From Nitrospirota bacterium (GTDB lineage Bacteria; Nitrospirota; Thermodesulfovibrionia; UBA6902), in the NCBI GenBank assembly GCA_016222905.1, contig JACRPZ010000010.1, positions 1 to 63,240 on the forward strand: 63,240 nt of DNA. The letters run 5' to 3'. Both the position numbers and the translations under genes were made by a program. Below, piece after piece: positions 7,607 through 16,850 of this stretch. The number at the start of each line of letters is the position of its first letter. Position 1 is the stretch's first letter. Below the pieces are notes generated by a model, which saw nothing but the letters and a program-made list of their open reading frames with translations, did not search any database and was not told where the DNA came from.

Positions 7607-10171
7607 TCATCCTCTTCTTAAAGTTACAGCGCATCCCTCGATCCCGGGCGCTTTTGTAACAGGATCAAGATTGTAACCCATAATTCCCAATGCGCCCTTC
7701 TCTTTAAAGTTGTTGCTCATAAGCACAACCTTGCCGTTTACGCAAGGATCTATCGAAACCCTTATGCTGATGCTTCCCCTGTCCGCAGAAATAATAACAT
7801 TATCGCCATCTTTTAGGCACATCTTTTCAGCTAATCGAGTCCCTATCTTGAGTCTTGGTTCAGGGGAGATATCCATAAGGCCTGGCGACCTCTGCGAAAT
7901 AGAGCCTGAGTGAAAGAGCGGTTTATCTAAAGCAAGATAAAGATCCGCGTCATAATCCCGGCTTTTCTCTTTTATAACCTTTATATCCTTAGCCTCGCCC
8001 CTTAACGGTTCCCCGTTGTACGGCCATAGACATTCCTTATCTGAAATCTCCTTGTAGCTCAGATTTCTGTAAAGAGGCGACACCCTTGATATCTCATCCA
8101 TTACATTTTCCGCGTCAGTATAAAGCATATCATATCCCATCCTGCATGAGAGCCTGGATATTATACTCCAATCATCCATTCCTGAGGTAGTCTCCACAGT
8201 CTTCCTGAGAAGCTGTATACGCCGCTCAAGATTCGTATATGTGCCGCTCTTCTCCGGCCATCCTAAAGCAGGCAAAACCACATCAGCAAGCTCTGCTGTC
8301 TCAGTTAAAAAAATATCCTGCACAACGAGGAAGTCAAGAGAAGCAAGAGACTCTTTTATGAAAGTCCGGTCAGGAAGATTAAATACCGGATTATCGCCCA
8401 TTATATACAGCGCTTTCATATCCCCTTTTTTTGCGCCTTCTATCATCTCCATGAGCGTCATGCCTTCCGTATCCGGAATCGGCCGCTTCCACGCATCTTC
8501 ATATCTTCTTCTGAAATCAGGAATGCCGAGCGGCCTCCCTCCCGGAAGCATGTCAGGCACGCAACCAGCGTCTATAACCCCTTGCTCATTCGGTCTTTCC
8601 GAGAGGAGATATAGTCTCGCCTCAAGAAGATGGGTAAGCCCGGCGGTCGCAAAAAGCGCGCGGTGTCCGTCAGTGCGCTGAACCAGATCCATGCCAAAAA
8701 CAATTGATATGGAATCGCTCTTCAATAGCTTATCTTTAAGTTCTTCAAGCCCGTGCATATCTGTCTTGCCGGAATATTCTTTATCAAACTCGCTGACCGC
8801 CCTGTCAATAGCATGGCTTTCTCCGCGATTGCCTCTTGCGCGAAAGACCTCCAAGAGAAGAGCTTCCAATATATCCGCTTCTTTAAAGAGAGGCGGCAAC
8901 ACGTTGATAGTCTTGTATCTTTCGAGTCCGGGCGCATGACCGATAACTGCGACCTCTGCTCCTGCCTTTGCAGCGGCCCTGATCGAGAGTCCGAGCACAG
9001 GGTTTACGGAAGCCGGATCTCCGCCTAAAACAAGCACCATATCCGACCTCTTTATGCCCCCGATAATATTTGCATTTATCCCCTGGCCGAGGAGTCCCTC
9101 AAAATATTTCTGCGCTGCCGCGTAACCTGTCCTTGAGATGGAATCAATATTATTTGTCCCGCACGCCACGCGCATGAACTTCTGGAATACGTAATTATCT
9201 TCATTCGTGCACCTTGCGGACGCGATACCTCCTATCGCACGGCCTCCGTATGAATCCTTTATCTCTGTCAGCTTCTCCGCAACAAGGTCAAGCGCATCAT
9301 CCCAAGTGCTCTCCACAAGCGCATCACCTTTTCTTATCAGCGGAGTTTTCAGCCTGCCGGAGTCTTCTATGAACCCATAGCCGAACCTCCCCTTTGAACA
9401 GAGCAGTCCGTTATTCATTCCAAACCCGATCCTTGGAATAACGCGCTTTATTGATTCATCCCTTACCTGCGCGACAAAAGAGCAGCCCACGCCGCAGTAG
9501 CCGCATATTGTCTCCACTTCCTTATCCATCTGCCACGGCCTGTAGCTGTGCATATATAGCCTGCTTAATATAGACCCGACAGGGCAAGCGGTTATACAAT
9601 TGCCGCAGTACTCGCAGTTGAATGATCTGGAAGAAAACGGCTCCATCACAGTCCTGCCGCCCCTTTCAATCATTGATATGGCTGAAGCTCCCTGAACATC
9701 TTCACACATCCTTACGCACCTTGTGCAAACAATACACCGCTCCATGTTCCGTGCGAGGATAGGGTCGTCATGGCTCTCGCGCACCTTCCGCTTCTCCTCT
9801 ATGAACCTGCCTGTAGGCGGGCCGTACTGCATCACCGCATCCTGAAGCTCGCACTCTCCGGCCTTGTCGCAGACAGGACAGTCAAGAGGGTGGTTTATCA
9901 GGAGGAATTCAAGTATCGCCCGCCTGACATCTGCAATGGTATCAGACTCTGTTCTTACAACCATGCCGTCGGCAGCCATCAACGTACATGAAGTCATCAG
10001 CTTCGGCATCCTCTCGACCTCGACAACACAAAGCCTGCATCCGCCAAAAGGCTTCAGCAGTTCATGGTTGCAGAGCGTCGGTATCTTTATGCCTGCCTGC
10101 TGAGCCGCCTTCAGCACCGTCACAGGCTTATCAAGCCTTATCTCTTTGCCGTTAATCGTTAGCGTTATCAT
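7607..10171 (-). CDS. nuoG: NADH-quinone oxidoreductase subunit G, long form with extra Fe-S cluster
   Basis: Largest peripheral subunit of complex I, 854 residues. In order: an N-terminal [2Fe-2S] ferredoxin (Cys34, then GGCRLC), a His/Cys cluster segment (NHPLDCPVCDKAGEC), then two full four-Cys motifs (CIVCTRCVRMC and CEYCGNCITACP). A CGYCGVGC motif with a downstream Cys follows, and then a molybdopterin-oxidoreductase-like domain to the C-terminus. Canonical E. coli or Thermus NuoG keeps only three Cys in the first of the two central motifs and one in the second, so this protein should carry one more [4Fe-4S] cluster. That arrangement resembles the HoxU/formate dehydrogenase type. Confidence 0.93.
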   Translation of the reverse strand: MITLTINGKEIRLDKPVTVLKAAQQAGIKIPTLCNHELLKPFGGCRLCVVEVERMPKLMTSCTLMAADGMVVRTESDTIADVRRAILEFLLINHPLDCPVCDKAGECELQDAVMQYGPPTGRFIEEKRKVRESHDDPILARNMERCIVCTRCVRMCEDVQGASAISMIERGGRTVMEPFSSRSFNCEYCGNCITACPVGSILSRLYMHSYRPWQMDKEVETICGYCGVGCSFVAQVRDESIKRVIPRIGFGMNNGLLCSKGRFGYGFIEDSGRLKTPLIRKGDALVESTWDDALDLVAEKLTEIKDSYGGRAIGGIASARCTNEDNYVFQKFMRVACGTNNIDSISRTGYAAAQKYFEGLLGQGINANIIGGIKRSDMVLVLGGDPASVNPVLGLSIRAAAKAGAEVAVIGHAPGLERYKTINVLPPLFKEADILEALLLEVFRARGNRGESHAIDRAVSEFDKEYSGKTDMHGLEELKDKLLKSDSISIVFGMDLVQRTDGHRALFATAGLTHLLEARLYLLSERPNEQGVIDAGCVPDMLPGGRPLGIPDFRRRYEDAWKRPIPDTEGMTLMEMIEGAKKGDMKALYIMGDNPVFNLPDRTFIKESLASLDFLVVQDIFLTETAELADVVLPALGWPEKSGTYTNLERRIQLLRKTVETTSGMDDWSIISRLSCRMGYDMLYTDAENVMDEISRVSPLYRNLSYKEISDKECLWPYNGEPLRGEAKDIKVIKEKSRDYDADLYLALDKPLFHSGSISQRSPGLMDISPEPRLKIGTRLAEKMCLKDGDNVIISADRGSISIRVSIDPCVNGKVVLMSNNFKEKGALGIMGYNLDPVTKAPGIEGCAVTLRRG

Positions 10172-10183
10172 ATATGCGTATCG

Positions 10184-11452
10184 TCAATCCTTTTGTTTAA
10201 ACCTGCATCTCTTCTCTTTAATATGCTCTTCAAATTCTGCCCTGAAATGTTTCAGTATACTCTTCATCACTCCTGCTGCTCCGTCACCTAACGCGCAGAA
10301 GGACTTGCCAAAGATATTATTTGATATATCGGTAAGGAGGGAAATATCTTCATTTCTCCCACGGCCATTCTCAATGCGTTCAAGTATCTTCCTAAGCCAC
10401 TCCGTCCCTTCCCTGCAAGGCGTGCATTTACCGCAGGACTCACGCTCAAAGAACTTCATGGCCCTGTGAGCGATCTTGACCATGCATACGGTTTCGTCCA
10501 TGACCATCACAGCGGCTGAACCTAACATGCTGCCGGCTTTTGGCAATGATACAAAGTCCATCGCGCAATCTATGCTGTCGGCTGGAAGAACAGGCGCGGA
10601 TATTCCTCCGGGGAAGACGGCCTTAAGTTTTTTTCCGTTCTTTGTTCCTCCTGCATAGTCATAAATAATCTCCCTGAGAGAAATTCCCATGGGCAGCTCA
10701 AACACGCCGGGCTTTTCGACATGCCCGCTGACACAGTAGAGCTTTGGCCCCGGACAATCCGGGAACCCGATCTTTGAATATGCATCAGCGCCGATCTCTA
10801 TGATATGCGGGATATTCGCGAGGGTCTCAACATTATTTACGATGGTAGGCATGCCCCATGCCCCGGCATTGACCGGAAAAGGAGGCTTGTTCCTCGGCAG
10901 GCCTCTTCTGCCCTCAAGAGAATCAAGAAGCGCTGTCTCTTCGCCGCATATATAAGCGCCTGCTCCAAGATGAACTACAAGATTGAACTTTATATTCTTC
11001 CCGAGGATATTGTCTCCGAGATACCCTTTATCATACGCATCTCTAACTGCCTGATTCATAACATCATATGCGTATGGATATTCACCTCTAAGATATATAT
11101 ACCCGTATTCCGCCTTTAAGGCATAACCGGATATTATCATCCCTTCGATCAAAAGGTGGGGGTTCTTCTCAAGTATCGGCCTGTCCTTGAATGTTCCGGG
11201 CTCGCCTTCGTCGGCATTGCAGATAAGATACTTTGGGAATTTTTTGTCTGCTGACGCAAAACTCCATTTCATGAAAGTTGGAAATCCCGCGCCCCCCCTG
11301 CCCCTCAGCCCGGACTTTTTCACCTCTTCAATAATATCGGACGGCTGAAGCTCAAAGGCTTTTGATATATTTTTATATCCGCCGGTTTTTATGTACTCTT
11401 CAATATCAGCGGAGTTCGGGTTCTCTGTATTCCTTAGTAAAAATTTCTCCAT
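10184..11452 (-). CDS. nuoF: NADH-quinone oxidoreductase subunit F
   Basis: Flavoprotein subunit that oxidises NADH; about 422 residues. It has the FMN/NADH-binding glycine-rich segment SGLRGRGGAGFPTFMKW, an SLBB-type middle domain, and ESCGKCTPCREGTEW, which ligates [4Fe-4S] cluster N3. I prefer the ATG at 11452, with GAGG just before it. A TTG at 11461 would add three residues. A REP-type repeat separates it from nuoE, and 12 bases separate it from nuoG. Confidence 0.95.
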   Translation of the reverse strand: MEKFLLRNTENPNSADIEEYIKTGGYKNISKAFELQPSDIIEEVKKSGLRGRGGAGFPTFMKWSFASADKKFPKYLICNADEGEPGTFKDRPILEKNPHLLIEGMIISGYALKAEYGYIYLRGEYPYAYDVMNQAVRDAYDKGYLGDNILGKNIKFNLVVHLGAGAYICGEETALLDSLEGRRGLPRNKPPFPVNAGAWGMPTIVNNVETLANIPHIIEIGADAYSKIGFPDCPGPKLYCVSGHVEKPGVFELPMGISLREIIYDYAGGTKNGKKLKAVFPGGISAPVLPADSIDCAMDFVSLPKAGSMLGSAAVMVMDETVCMVKIAHRAMKFFERESCGKCTPCREGTEWLRKILERIENGRGRNEDISLLTDISNNIFGKSFCALGDGAAGVMKSILKHFRAEFEEHIKEKRCRFKQKD

Positions 11453-11489
11453 AATCCTCAATGACTAAATAGACCCTGTTTGAGCATTG

Positions 11490-11570
11490 TTAATTCGTCA
11501 TTCCCGCAAGTGAAACGCGTCGGGAATCCCCTTGCTGAAAGATTCCGGACAAGCCGGAATGACAGACAAA
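11490..11570. repeat. interspersed palindromic repeats between nuoF and nuoE
   Basis: Two palindromes occupy the 115-base gap. One is CATTCCCGC...GCGTCGGGAATC (about 11499-11528). The other is GATTCCGGAC/AAGCCGGAATGAC (about 11541-11565). The same CATTCCGG core recurs at 6.5, 20.0 and 25.4 kb. They read as genome-wide REP-like units. Confidence 0.7.
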
Positions 11571-11576
11571 CAAACT

Positions 11577-12026
11577 CTATTTATACTTTCCCAATATCTC
11601 CGCTATATTATGTTCGGTAAGGTTTTCATAAAGGTCCGTATTGACCAGCATCGCAGGAGCGGTTCCGCATGCGCCTATGCATTCCATGATTACAAGAGAG
11701 AACCTTCCATCCTCTGTTGTGCCTCCGGGCAGAAGGCCGTATCTATCTTTTAAAAGGTCTCGCAGACGCTCCGCGCCAAGTATCATGCATGAGATATTGG
11801 TGCAGAGCTGAATAAGGTTACGTCCGGCGGGTTTTAGCCTGAACATGGAGTAGAATGAAGCGGTACCTCTTACATCAGACTCGGGAAGATTTAAGGCGTT
11901 TGCAACAGCCTTCATGGCATCAAGGCTCAGCCAGCCAAATTCTTTTTGAGCAATATAAAGAGCAGGCAGCAGCGCAGCTCTTGTGTCAGGATACTTAGCC
12001 TTTATATCCTCAATCTCTTTTAACAT
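11577..12026 (-). CDS. nuoE: NADH-quinone oxidoreductase subunit E
   Basis: Thioredoxin-fold [2Fe-2S] subunit that partners NuoF; 149 residues, the usual length. Cluster N1a ligands are visible as CTNISC and CIGACGTAP. A short helical N-terminus with LPALYIAQKEFGWLS is typical of the family. The gene lies between nuoD and nuoF. An inverted repeat sits in the gap before it. Confidence 0.95.
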   Translation of the reverse strand: MLKEIEDIKAKYPDTRAALLPALYIAQKEFGWLSLDAMKAVANALNLPESDVRGTASFYSMFRLKPAGRNLIQLCTNISCMILGAERLRDLLKDRYGLLPGGTTEDGRFSLVIMECIGACGTAPAMLVNTDLYENLTEHNIAEILGKYK

Positions 12027-12036
12027 GATTAACGCA

Positions 12037-12070
12037 GCTCATAGTTGACTACGAGCCATGAACTATGAGC
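12037..12070. repeat. intercistronic hairpin between nuoD and nuoE
   Basis: A perfect 10-base inverted repeat, GCTCATAGTT (12037-12046) and AACTATGAGC (12061-12070), with a 14-base loop. It lies wholly in the gap between the nuoD stop and the nuoE start and has no T-tract. It may stabilise or space the message; function is unknown. Confidence 0.6.
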
Positions 12071-12080
12071 AACGAACTTG

Positions 12081-13292
12081 CTACCTGTCACATTCTCCCA
12101 AAACTATATCTATTGATCCTATGTTTGCTATCACATCCGCCACAAGCCCGCCCTCGCAGAGTTTCGGCAGTGCCGATATGTGTACAAATGAAGGAGGCCT
12201 TATTCTCAGACGGTACGGCTTTCCGCTTCCATCGCTCACTATGTAGAATCCGAGTTCTCCCTTGGGAACTTCCGTAGCAACATATATCTCACCTTGTGGA
12301 GCGGTCGCAGGCCCTTTAGTAATAAGCACAAAATGGTGTATAAGCTGCTCCATATTGTTGAGGACTTTATCCTTCGGAGGAAGCACAAACTTCGGCGCGT
12401 CCGCCATGATAGGGCCTGAGGGCATCTTTTCTATGCACTGCCTTATGATGGAGTTTGACTGGCGGAACTCTTCCATCCTCACTCTGTACCGGTCATATAT
12501 GTCGCCGTTAACGCCTGTAGGCACTTCCCACTTAAGCTTGTCATAAACCCCGTAAGGCATGAACTTCCTCACATCATAAGGAACGCCCGAACCCCTGAGA
12601 GTCGGTCCGCTCAAACCGAGGTTTATCGCCTCCTCTGCTGAGATAACGCCGATACCCTTTGTCCTCTTCAGCCAGATGCGGTTCTGGTCTATTAGGGTCT
12701 CATATTCTTCCACCCTCGTGGGGAATTCTTCTGTAAAGCGGTAAAGCTCATCGAGCCATTCAGCGTCAACATCCCTTTTGACTCCGCCGATTCTCGGATA
12801 GCTCACCGTAAGCCTTGCCCCGCAGAGTTTTTCATACAGTACCTGTATCTTTTCCCTCTCTCTGAAACAGTAAAGAAAGACGGTCATCGCGCCGATATCA
12901 AGGGCATGAGTTCCGAGCCATAGGAGGTGGCTGACTATACGGGTCAATTCCGCAAGCATTGTTCTGATATACTGCGCCCTTTCCGGGGCCTCAATCCCAA
13001 AGAGCCTCTCTACGGCAATGCAATAACCTATGTTGTTTGCCATAGCGGCGATGTAATCAAGACGGTCGGTATGAGGGATTACCTGAAGATAGTTGAGGTG
13101 TTCTATATGCTTCTCAACACCCCTGTGGAGATATCCGATATCAGGAGTGCATTTAACAACAGTCTCTCCGTCTAATTCAAGAACAAGCCTCAGGACCCCG
13201 TGCGTGGCAGGATGCTGGGGACCAAGGTTAAGGGTCATCACTTTTCTTTTTGTGCCGTTATCGTTCTGCAATGTAGTGTCTGAATTATTCAT
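12081..13292 (-). CDS. nuoD: NADH-quinone oxidoreductase subunit D
   Basis: 49-kDa-type subunit that forms the quinone site with NuoB; 403 residues, separate from NuoC. Family signatures are visible: [22 protein letters not shown] near the N-terminus, [25 protein letters not shown] with quinone-site residues, and the C-terminal [14 protein letters not shown] and [18 protein letters not shown]. These derive from the [NiFe]-hydrogenase large-subunit fold, here without metal-binding cysteines. A repeat-filled gap separates it from nuoC. Confidence 0.96.
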   Translation of the reverse strand: MNNSDTTLQNDNGTKRKVMTLNLGPQHPATHGVLRLVLELDGETVVKCTPDIGYLHRGVEKHIEHLNYLQVIPHTDRLDYIAAMANNIGYCIAVERLFGIEAPERAQYIRTMLAELTRIVSHLLWLGTHALDIGAMTVFLYCFREREKIQVLYEKLCGARLTVSYPRIGGVKRDVDAEWLDELYRFTEEFPTRVEEYETLIDQNRIWLKRTKGIGVISAEEAINLGLSGPTLRGSGVPYDVRKFMPYGVYDKLKWEVPTGVNGDIYDRYRVRMEEFRQSNSIIRQCIEKMPSGPIMADAPKFVLPPKDKVLNNMEQLIHHFVLITKGPATAPQGEIYVATEVPKGELGFYIVSDGSGKPYRLRIRPPSFVHISALPKLCEGGLVADVIANIGSIDIVLGECDR

Positions 13293-13312
13293 TTTTTTGC
13301 CATCACTAACCC

Positions 13313-13405
13313 GAAACCACCCCTCTCCCTAACCCTCTCCCCCAAGGGGCGAGGGGACTCTTCGAATTCCCCTCCCTTGAGGGGAGGGGATTAAGGGGAG
13401 GTGAA
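13313..13405. repeat. C/G-rich palindromic repeats between nuoD and nuoC
   Basis: Two back-to-back palindromes with C-rich and G-rich arms fill the 141-base gap (CCCCTCTCC...GGGGCGAGGGG, then CCCCTCCC TTGA GGGGAGGGG). The same class of sequence appears at 6.55, 19.9 and 23.8 kb. It is read as an interspersed repeat, not a terminator, because the nuo genes continue on both sides and no T-run follows. Confidence 0.7.
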
Positions 13406-13433
13406 ATTCTATGCTTTCTTGTGCCGAATGCGC

Positions 13434-13964
13434 TCACGATTTAACCTTCCACTCATTATCATGAGCATGCAACTCTTTAAGCTCCTCAAAACCTTTATAC
13501 TCTGTCTCCGGCCCCTTCAGAGGATAATCTTTCCTTAGAGGGAAACCCTCCCAGTCTGCGGGCATAAGTATGCGCCTCATGTCAGGATGCCCCTTGAAGA
13601 CGATGCCGAACATATCATATGTCTCTCTTTCGTGCCAGTTTGCGCCGCTCCAGATGCTTACTACGCTGTCAATGGAGGGATCATCTTCGGGTATCAGCGC
13701 CTTAAGCCTTATCATATGGCGGTACTTGAGTGAATAGAGATTATAGACCACCTCAAAGCGAAGCCTTCTGCCGTTGTAATCAACCCCGCAAAGGTCCGAC
13801 AAGTAGTTCATCTGTATGTCTGGATCATCGAAAAGAAAGCGGCAGATAGCGGTGATCTTGTCCCGTTTAACTGAAACAGTGACCTGGTCCCTGAACGGGA
13901 TTATCTCTATTATTTCTCCCGGAAATTTATCCTTTATTTTCTCTGCGATCTCTAACGGTTCCAT
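13434..13964 (-). CDS. nuoC: NADH-quinone oxidoreductase subunit C
   Basis: 30-kDa-type peripheral subunit of complex I, 176 residues. The family signature is ERETYDMFGIVFKGHPDMRR, followed by the PLRKDYPLKG motif. It helps to hold NuoD and NuoB at the quinone-reducing end. It follows nuoB after a gap of about 80 bases containing a short, partly self-complementary stretch. Length and motifs are ordinary. Confidence 0.95.
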   Translation of the reverse strand: MEPLEIAEKIKDKFPGEIIEIIPFRDQVTVSVKRDKITAICRFLFDDPDIQMNYLSDLCGVDYNGRRLRFEVVYNLYSLKYRHMIRLKALIPEDDPSIDSVVSIWSGANWHERETYDMFGIVFKGHPDMRRILMPADWEGFPLRKDYPLKGPETEYKGFEELKELHAHDNEWKVKS

Positions 13965-14044
13965 ATTTTTTAACTTAGAACTAAGAAGTGGGAACTGGGA
14001 AGTAAAAAGTTCTAACTTCTCATTTCCTATTTTTCAGTTATTTC

Positions 14045-14569
14045 TTATCTCCACCGGCTCCATCTGAGGTGCTCCTTCTCTATCTTCTCCTGAAGTTTGA
14101 TTATCCCGTCCATTAATGCTTCAGGCCTTGGGGGACAGCCCGGTATATATACATCAACGGGCAGGAAGGTGTCACACCCCTGAACAACAGAATAGGTATT
14201 ATAAATATTGCCTGTGCAGGCGCAGCTCCCCATAGCTATAACGTACCTCGGTTCAGGCATCTGGTCATAGACACGCCTTACAATAGGCGCCATCTTCTTT
14301 GTCACAGTGCCTGCTATAACCAAGAGGTCAGACTGCCTTGGCGAAGCGCGGAATATAATGCCGAAACGGTCAAGGTCATAATGGCTTGCGCCTGATGTCA
14401 TCATCTCTATAGCGCAGCAGGCAAGGCCGAAAGACATGCCCCAAAGAGATGATTTTCTGCCCCAGTTCACCACCTTATCAACTGAGGTAAGAATTGCATT
14501 AGTGCCGGGGACTATCTTTATCCCTTCTTCAACCTCAATCAAGCCTGTGTTCTGATCATTCATTCCCAA
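14045..14569 (-). CDS. nuoB: NADH-quinone oxidoreductase subunit B
   Basis: Subunit that carries the terminal [4Fe-4S] cluster N2; 174 residues. The ligands are visible: adjacent cysteines in CCAIEMM, then GSCACTG and [11 protein letters not shown]. It donates electrons to quinone with NuoD and NuoH. Its start lies inside the end of nuoA (10-base overlap), so translation is probably coupled. N-terminal and C-terminal extensions are short. Confidence 0.96.
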   Translation of the reverse strand: MGMNDQNTGLIEVEEGIKIVPGTNAILTSVDKVVNWGRKSSLWGMSFGLACCAIEMMTSGASHYDLDRFGIIFRASPRQSDLLVIAGTVTKKMAPIVRRVYDQMPEPRYVIAMGSCACTGNIYNTYSVVQGCDTFLPVDVYIPGCPPRPEALMDGIIKLQEKIEKEHLRWSRWR

Positions 14570-14931
14570 TCAAGCGCTCCCTTTTCCCATGCGTATATAT
14601 ATCCGATCAAGAGTATAAATATAAACATCATCATCTCTACAAAACCAAAAATTCCGAGTTTGTCATATGCAACAGCCCATGGATAGAGAAACACAGCCTC
14701 AACATCAAAGACGACAAAGAGCATGGCGACTATATAAAATTTTACGGAAAATTTATACCTCGGCTCTCCGATGGGCTCATTGCCGGACTCATAAGGAAGC
14801 AGTTTCTGCCTGTAACTGCGGCGCGGCCTGAGGAGCGAACCGATCAATAATGGAGATAAGCCGATAATAGTCGCAAAGATGCATATTATTATAATCGGCA
14901 AGTAGTTGGAAGGGATAAAAGTTCCGGGCAT
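14560..14931 (-). CDS. nuoA: NADH-quinone oxidoreductase subunit A
   Basis: Three-helix membrane subunit of complex I, 123 residues. The loop [20 protein letters not shown] and the second helix [16 protein letters not shown] match the family. It is the first gene of the 14-gene operon. No Shine-Dalgarno sequence precedes the ATG, and the -10 box of the upstream promoter ends only about 10 bases away. The nuo mRNA may therefore start almost at the AUG (leaderless initiation). Confidence 0.95.
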   Translation of the reverse strand: MPGTFIPSNYLPIIIICIFATIIGLSPLLIGSLLRPRRSYRQKLLPYESGNEPIGEPRYKFSVKFYIVAMLFVVFDVEAVFLYPWAVAYDKLGIFGFVEMMMFIFILLIGYIYAWEKGALDWE

Positions 14932-14940
14932 AACGTAGCT

Positions 14941-14970
14941 TTTATACTAAAAAAAGACCTCCGCTGTCAA
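14941..14970 (-). promoter_or_regulatory. nuo operon promoter (sigma-70 type)
   Basis: On the minus strand TTGACA (14965-14970) and TATAAA (14941-14946) are separated by 18 bases. The expected start point, 6-7 bases beyond the -10 box, is 3-5 bases before the nuoA ATG at 14931, leaving no room for a ribosome-binding site. The remainder of the 315-base divergent gap (14932-15246) is AT-rich, without a gene or clear operator. Confidence 0.65.
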
Positions 14971-15234
14971 TTAAAATTTACAGTGCAATTCACTGGAATG
15001 TATTTTAGCACAGAAAAGCCAAAACGTATCACAAAAAAATAGAGATGTTTTTTTACTGCGGGTGGGAGTAATTCGTGTCAAGGAATATTGGATGCGTTCC
15101 CTCAAAAAAAAACGTGAAACGATACTGAATCGAGTTCAGCACAAGATTTAAGATATCAAATATTCAGATTTTCATCTCGTATCTTTCCCAATTAATCTCC
15201 CTGTTTAAACCTTTTAAAAAAAGCAAAACATCAT

Positions 15235-15240
15235 TATAAT
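15235..15240 (+). promoter_or_regulatory. probable -10 box of the sensor kinase gene
   Basis: A perfect TATAAT ends six bases before the kinase ATG at 15247. The -35 region at about 15212-15217 (TTTTAA) is weak, so an activator or another sigma factor may be needed. With normal spacing transcription would start at or beside the A of the ATG, and no Shine-Dalgarno is present. Confidence 0.45.
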
Positions 15241-15246
15241 TAAACC

Positions 15247-16839
15247 ATGAAACGTCTTTACTTCCGCGCTGAGGAGTCCATCAAAGCAAAGCTTATAATT
15301 GCGATAGGCCTGCTCATCATTGTCGGAAGTTCCGTCTTCTGGTACGCGATTCTCCATAAACAGAAGACAGATATAATGTCAATCGCTGTAAGGTATGCCG
15401 TCTCCTTTACTGACTACATAAAGGAACGCACCCGCTACAATATGCTCAATCTCCACAGTTCGGATATTCAGAAGACGCTTGAAGACATAAGCCTGGCAAA
15501 GGGCGTAGAGCGTGTAAGAATTTTTAATCATGCAGGAAAGATTTCCTACTCATCATCCAAAGAAGATATAGGCAAGCCGGTTGATAAAGATTCTTTAGCA
15601 TGCAAGGGCTGTCATACTGAAATTAATAAATCTCCTTTGCTATTGCCGGAACAGCAAAAGTGGGGGTTCTATAAAGATTCTGAAGGATTCACCGCATTGA
15701 AGTTTGTAGAGCCGATTTACAATGAGACGGCCTGTTATACATCTGAGTGCCATGTGCATCGGAAGGAAGAGAAGATACTCGGATTTATCGCGGCTGATAT
15801 GTCTTTAGCCCTTCTTGATGAAGCCCAGTTTAAACAGGGGCTTGCCCTTACAGGCTACGTCTTCATATTTATCATTGCGATCTCTATTTCCCTCGTGATA
15901 ATCCTCTACAAGATAGTCTCAAAACCTGTCAGCGAACTCGCTCATGGGATGAAGATGGTGGCTGAAGGGAACCTCGATTATTCCGTTAAAGTCTTCAGCA
16001 GGGACGAGATAGGGCTGCTTGCCGAGGCCTTCAATTCAATGACAAAGGACATTAAGGCATCGAGACATAAAATGGAAGAGTGGACGCGGACTCTTGAAGA
16101 AGAGGTTGCCAGGAAGACTGAAGAGATAAGAAAGACCCATGCCAGCCTTGTGCAGACTGAAAAACTTGCCTCACTTGGCCGTATGGCTGCCGGCGTTGCG
16201 CATGAGATTAATAATCCCCTGACAGGCGTTGTAACTTTTGCCCATCTTCTTCTGAAGCGGGTGCCGCCGGACAGCGAGGATGCGCAGGATATAAACGTTA
16301 TTATTGAGCAGGCTGACAGATGCGCAATAATAATTAAGAACCTCCTCATGTTTGCCCGAGCAAGCGCAACCGAGAAGGGCGAAGTAAATGTAAATGACGT
16401 TCTTAACAAGGCCGTTTTTATGCTCAAAAATCAGGAGAAGTTCTACAATATCAAATTCAAAATAGATCAGCACCCTTCCCCTCTTATGACATTCGGAGAT
16501 TTCTCGCAGTTCCAGCAGATATTTCTGAACATGCTTATAAACGCGGCTGATGCAATGAACGAACGGGGTACGATATCAGTTGCAACGCGCAAGATAGTAG
16601 AGAATGCAAAGCCTTATGCCGAGATTGAATTCACAGACACCGGCTGCGGCATAAAGAAGGAAGACATGTCAAAGCTCTTTGAACCGTTCTTTACGACAAA
16701 GCCTGCTGAGAAGGGTACAGGACTCGGCCTCTCAGTCAGCCACGGGATCGTCGCTCAATACGGAGGCAATATTAAAGTGGAGAGCAAAGAAGGAGAAGGC
16801 ACAAGCTTCTTTGTAAGGCTTCCCCTAAAAGAAGATTGA
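15247..16839 (+). CDS. membrane sensor histidine kinase with two c-type haem motifs
   Basis: Two-component sensor of 530 residues. Order: helix 1 (about 15-36); a periplasmic sensor of about 160 residues with two haem c attachment motifs, CKGCH (119-123) and CYTSECH (163-169, CX4CH form); helix 2 (about 202-222); HAMP; coiled coil; HisKA with phospho-acceptor His319 in AAGVAHEINNPL; and HATPase_c with DTGCGI and GTGLGLSVSHG. The haems suggest sensing of redox state, oxygen or another gas on the outside. The next gene is its receiver, 11 bases downstream. It is divergent from nuo, so control of respiration is a reasonable inference but is not shown. Confidence 0.9.
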   Translation: MKRLYFRAEESIKAKLIIAIGLLIIVGSSVFWYAILHKQKTDIMSIAVRYAVSFTDYIKERTRYNMLNLHSSDIQKTLEDISLAKGVERVRIFNHAGKISYSSSKEDIGKPVDKDSLACKGCHTEINKSPLLLPEQQKWGFYKDSEGFTALKFVEPIYNETACYTSECHVHRKEEKILGFIAADMSLALLDEAQFKQGLALTGYVFIFIIAISISLVIILYKIVSKPVSELAHGMKMVAEGNLDYSVKVFSRDEIGLLAEAFNSMTKDIKASRHKMEEWTRTLEEEVARKTEEIRKTHASLVQTEKLASLGRMAAGVAHEINNPLTGVVTFAHLLLKRVPPDSEDAQDINVIIEQADRCAIIIKNLLMFARASATEKGEVNVNDVLNKAVFMLKNQEKFYNIKFKIDQHPSPLMTFGDFSQFQQIFLNMLINAADAMNERGTISVATRKIVENAKPYAEIEFTDTGCGIKKEDMSKLFEPFFTTKPAEKGTGLGLSVSHGIVAQYGGNIKVESKEGEGTSFFVRLPLKED

Positions 16840-16850
16840 AAGTGGGGGAA

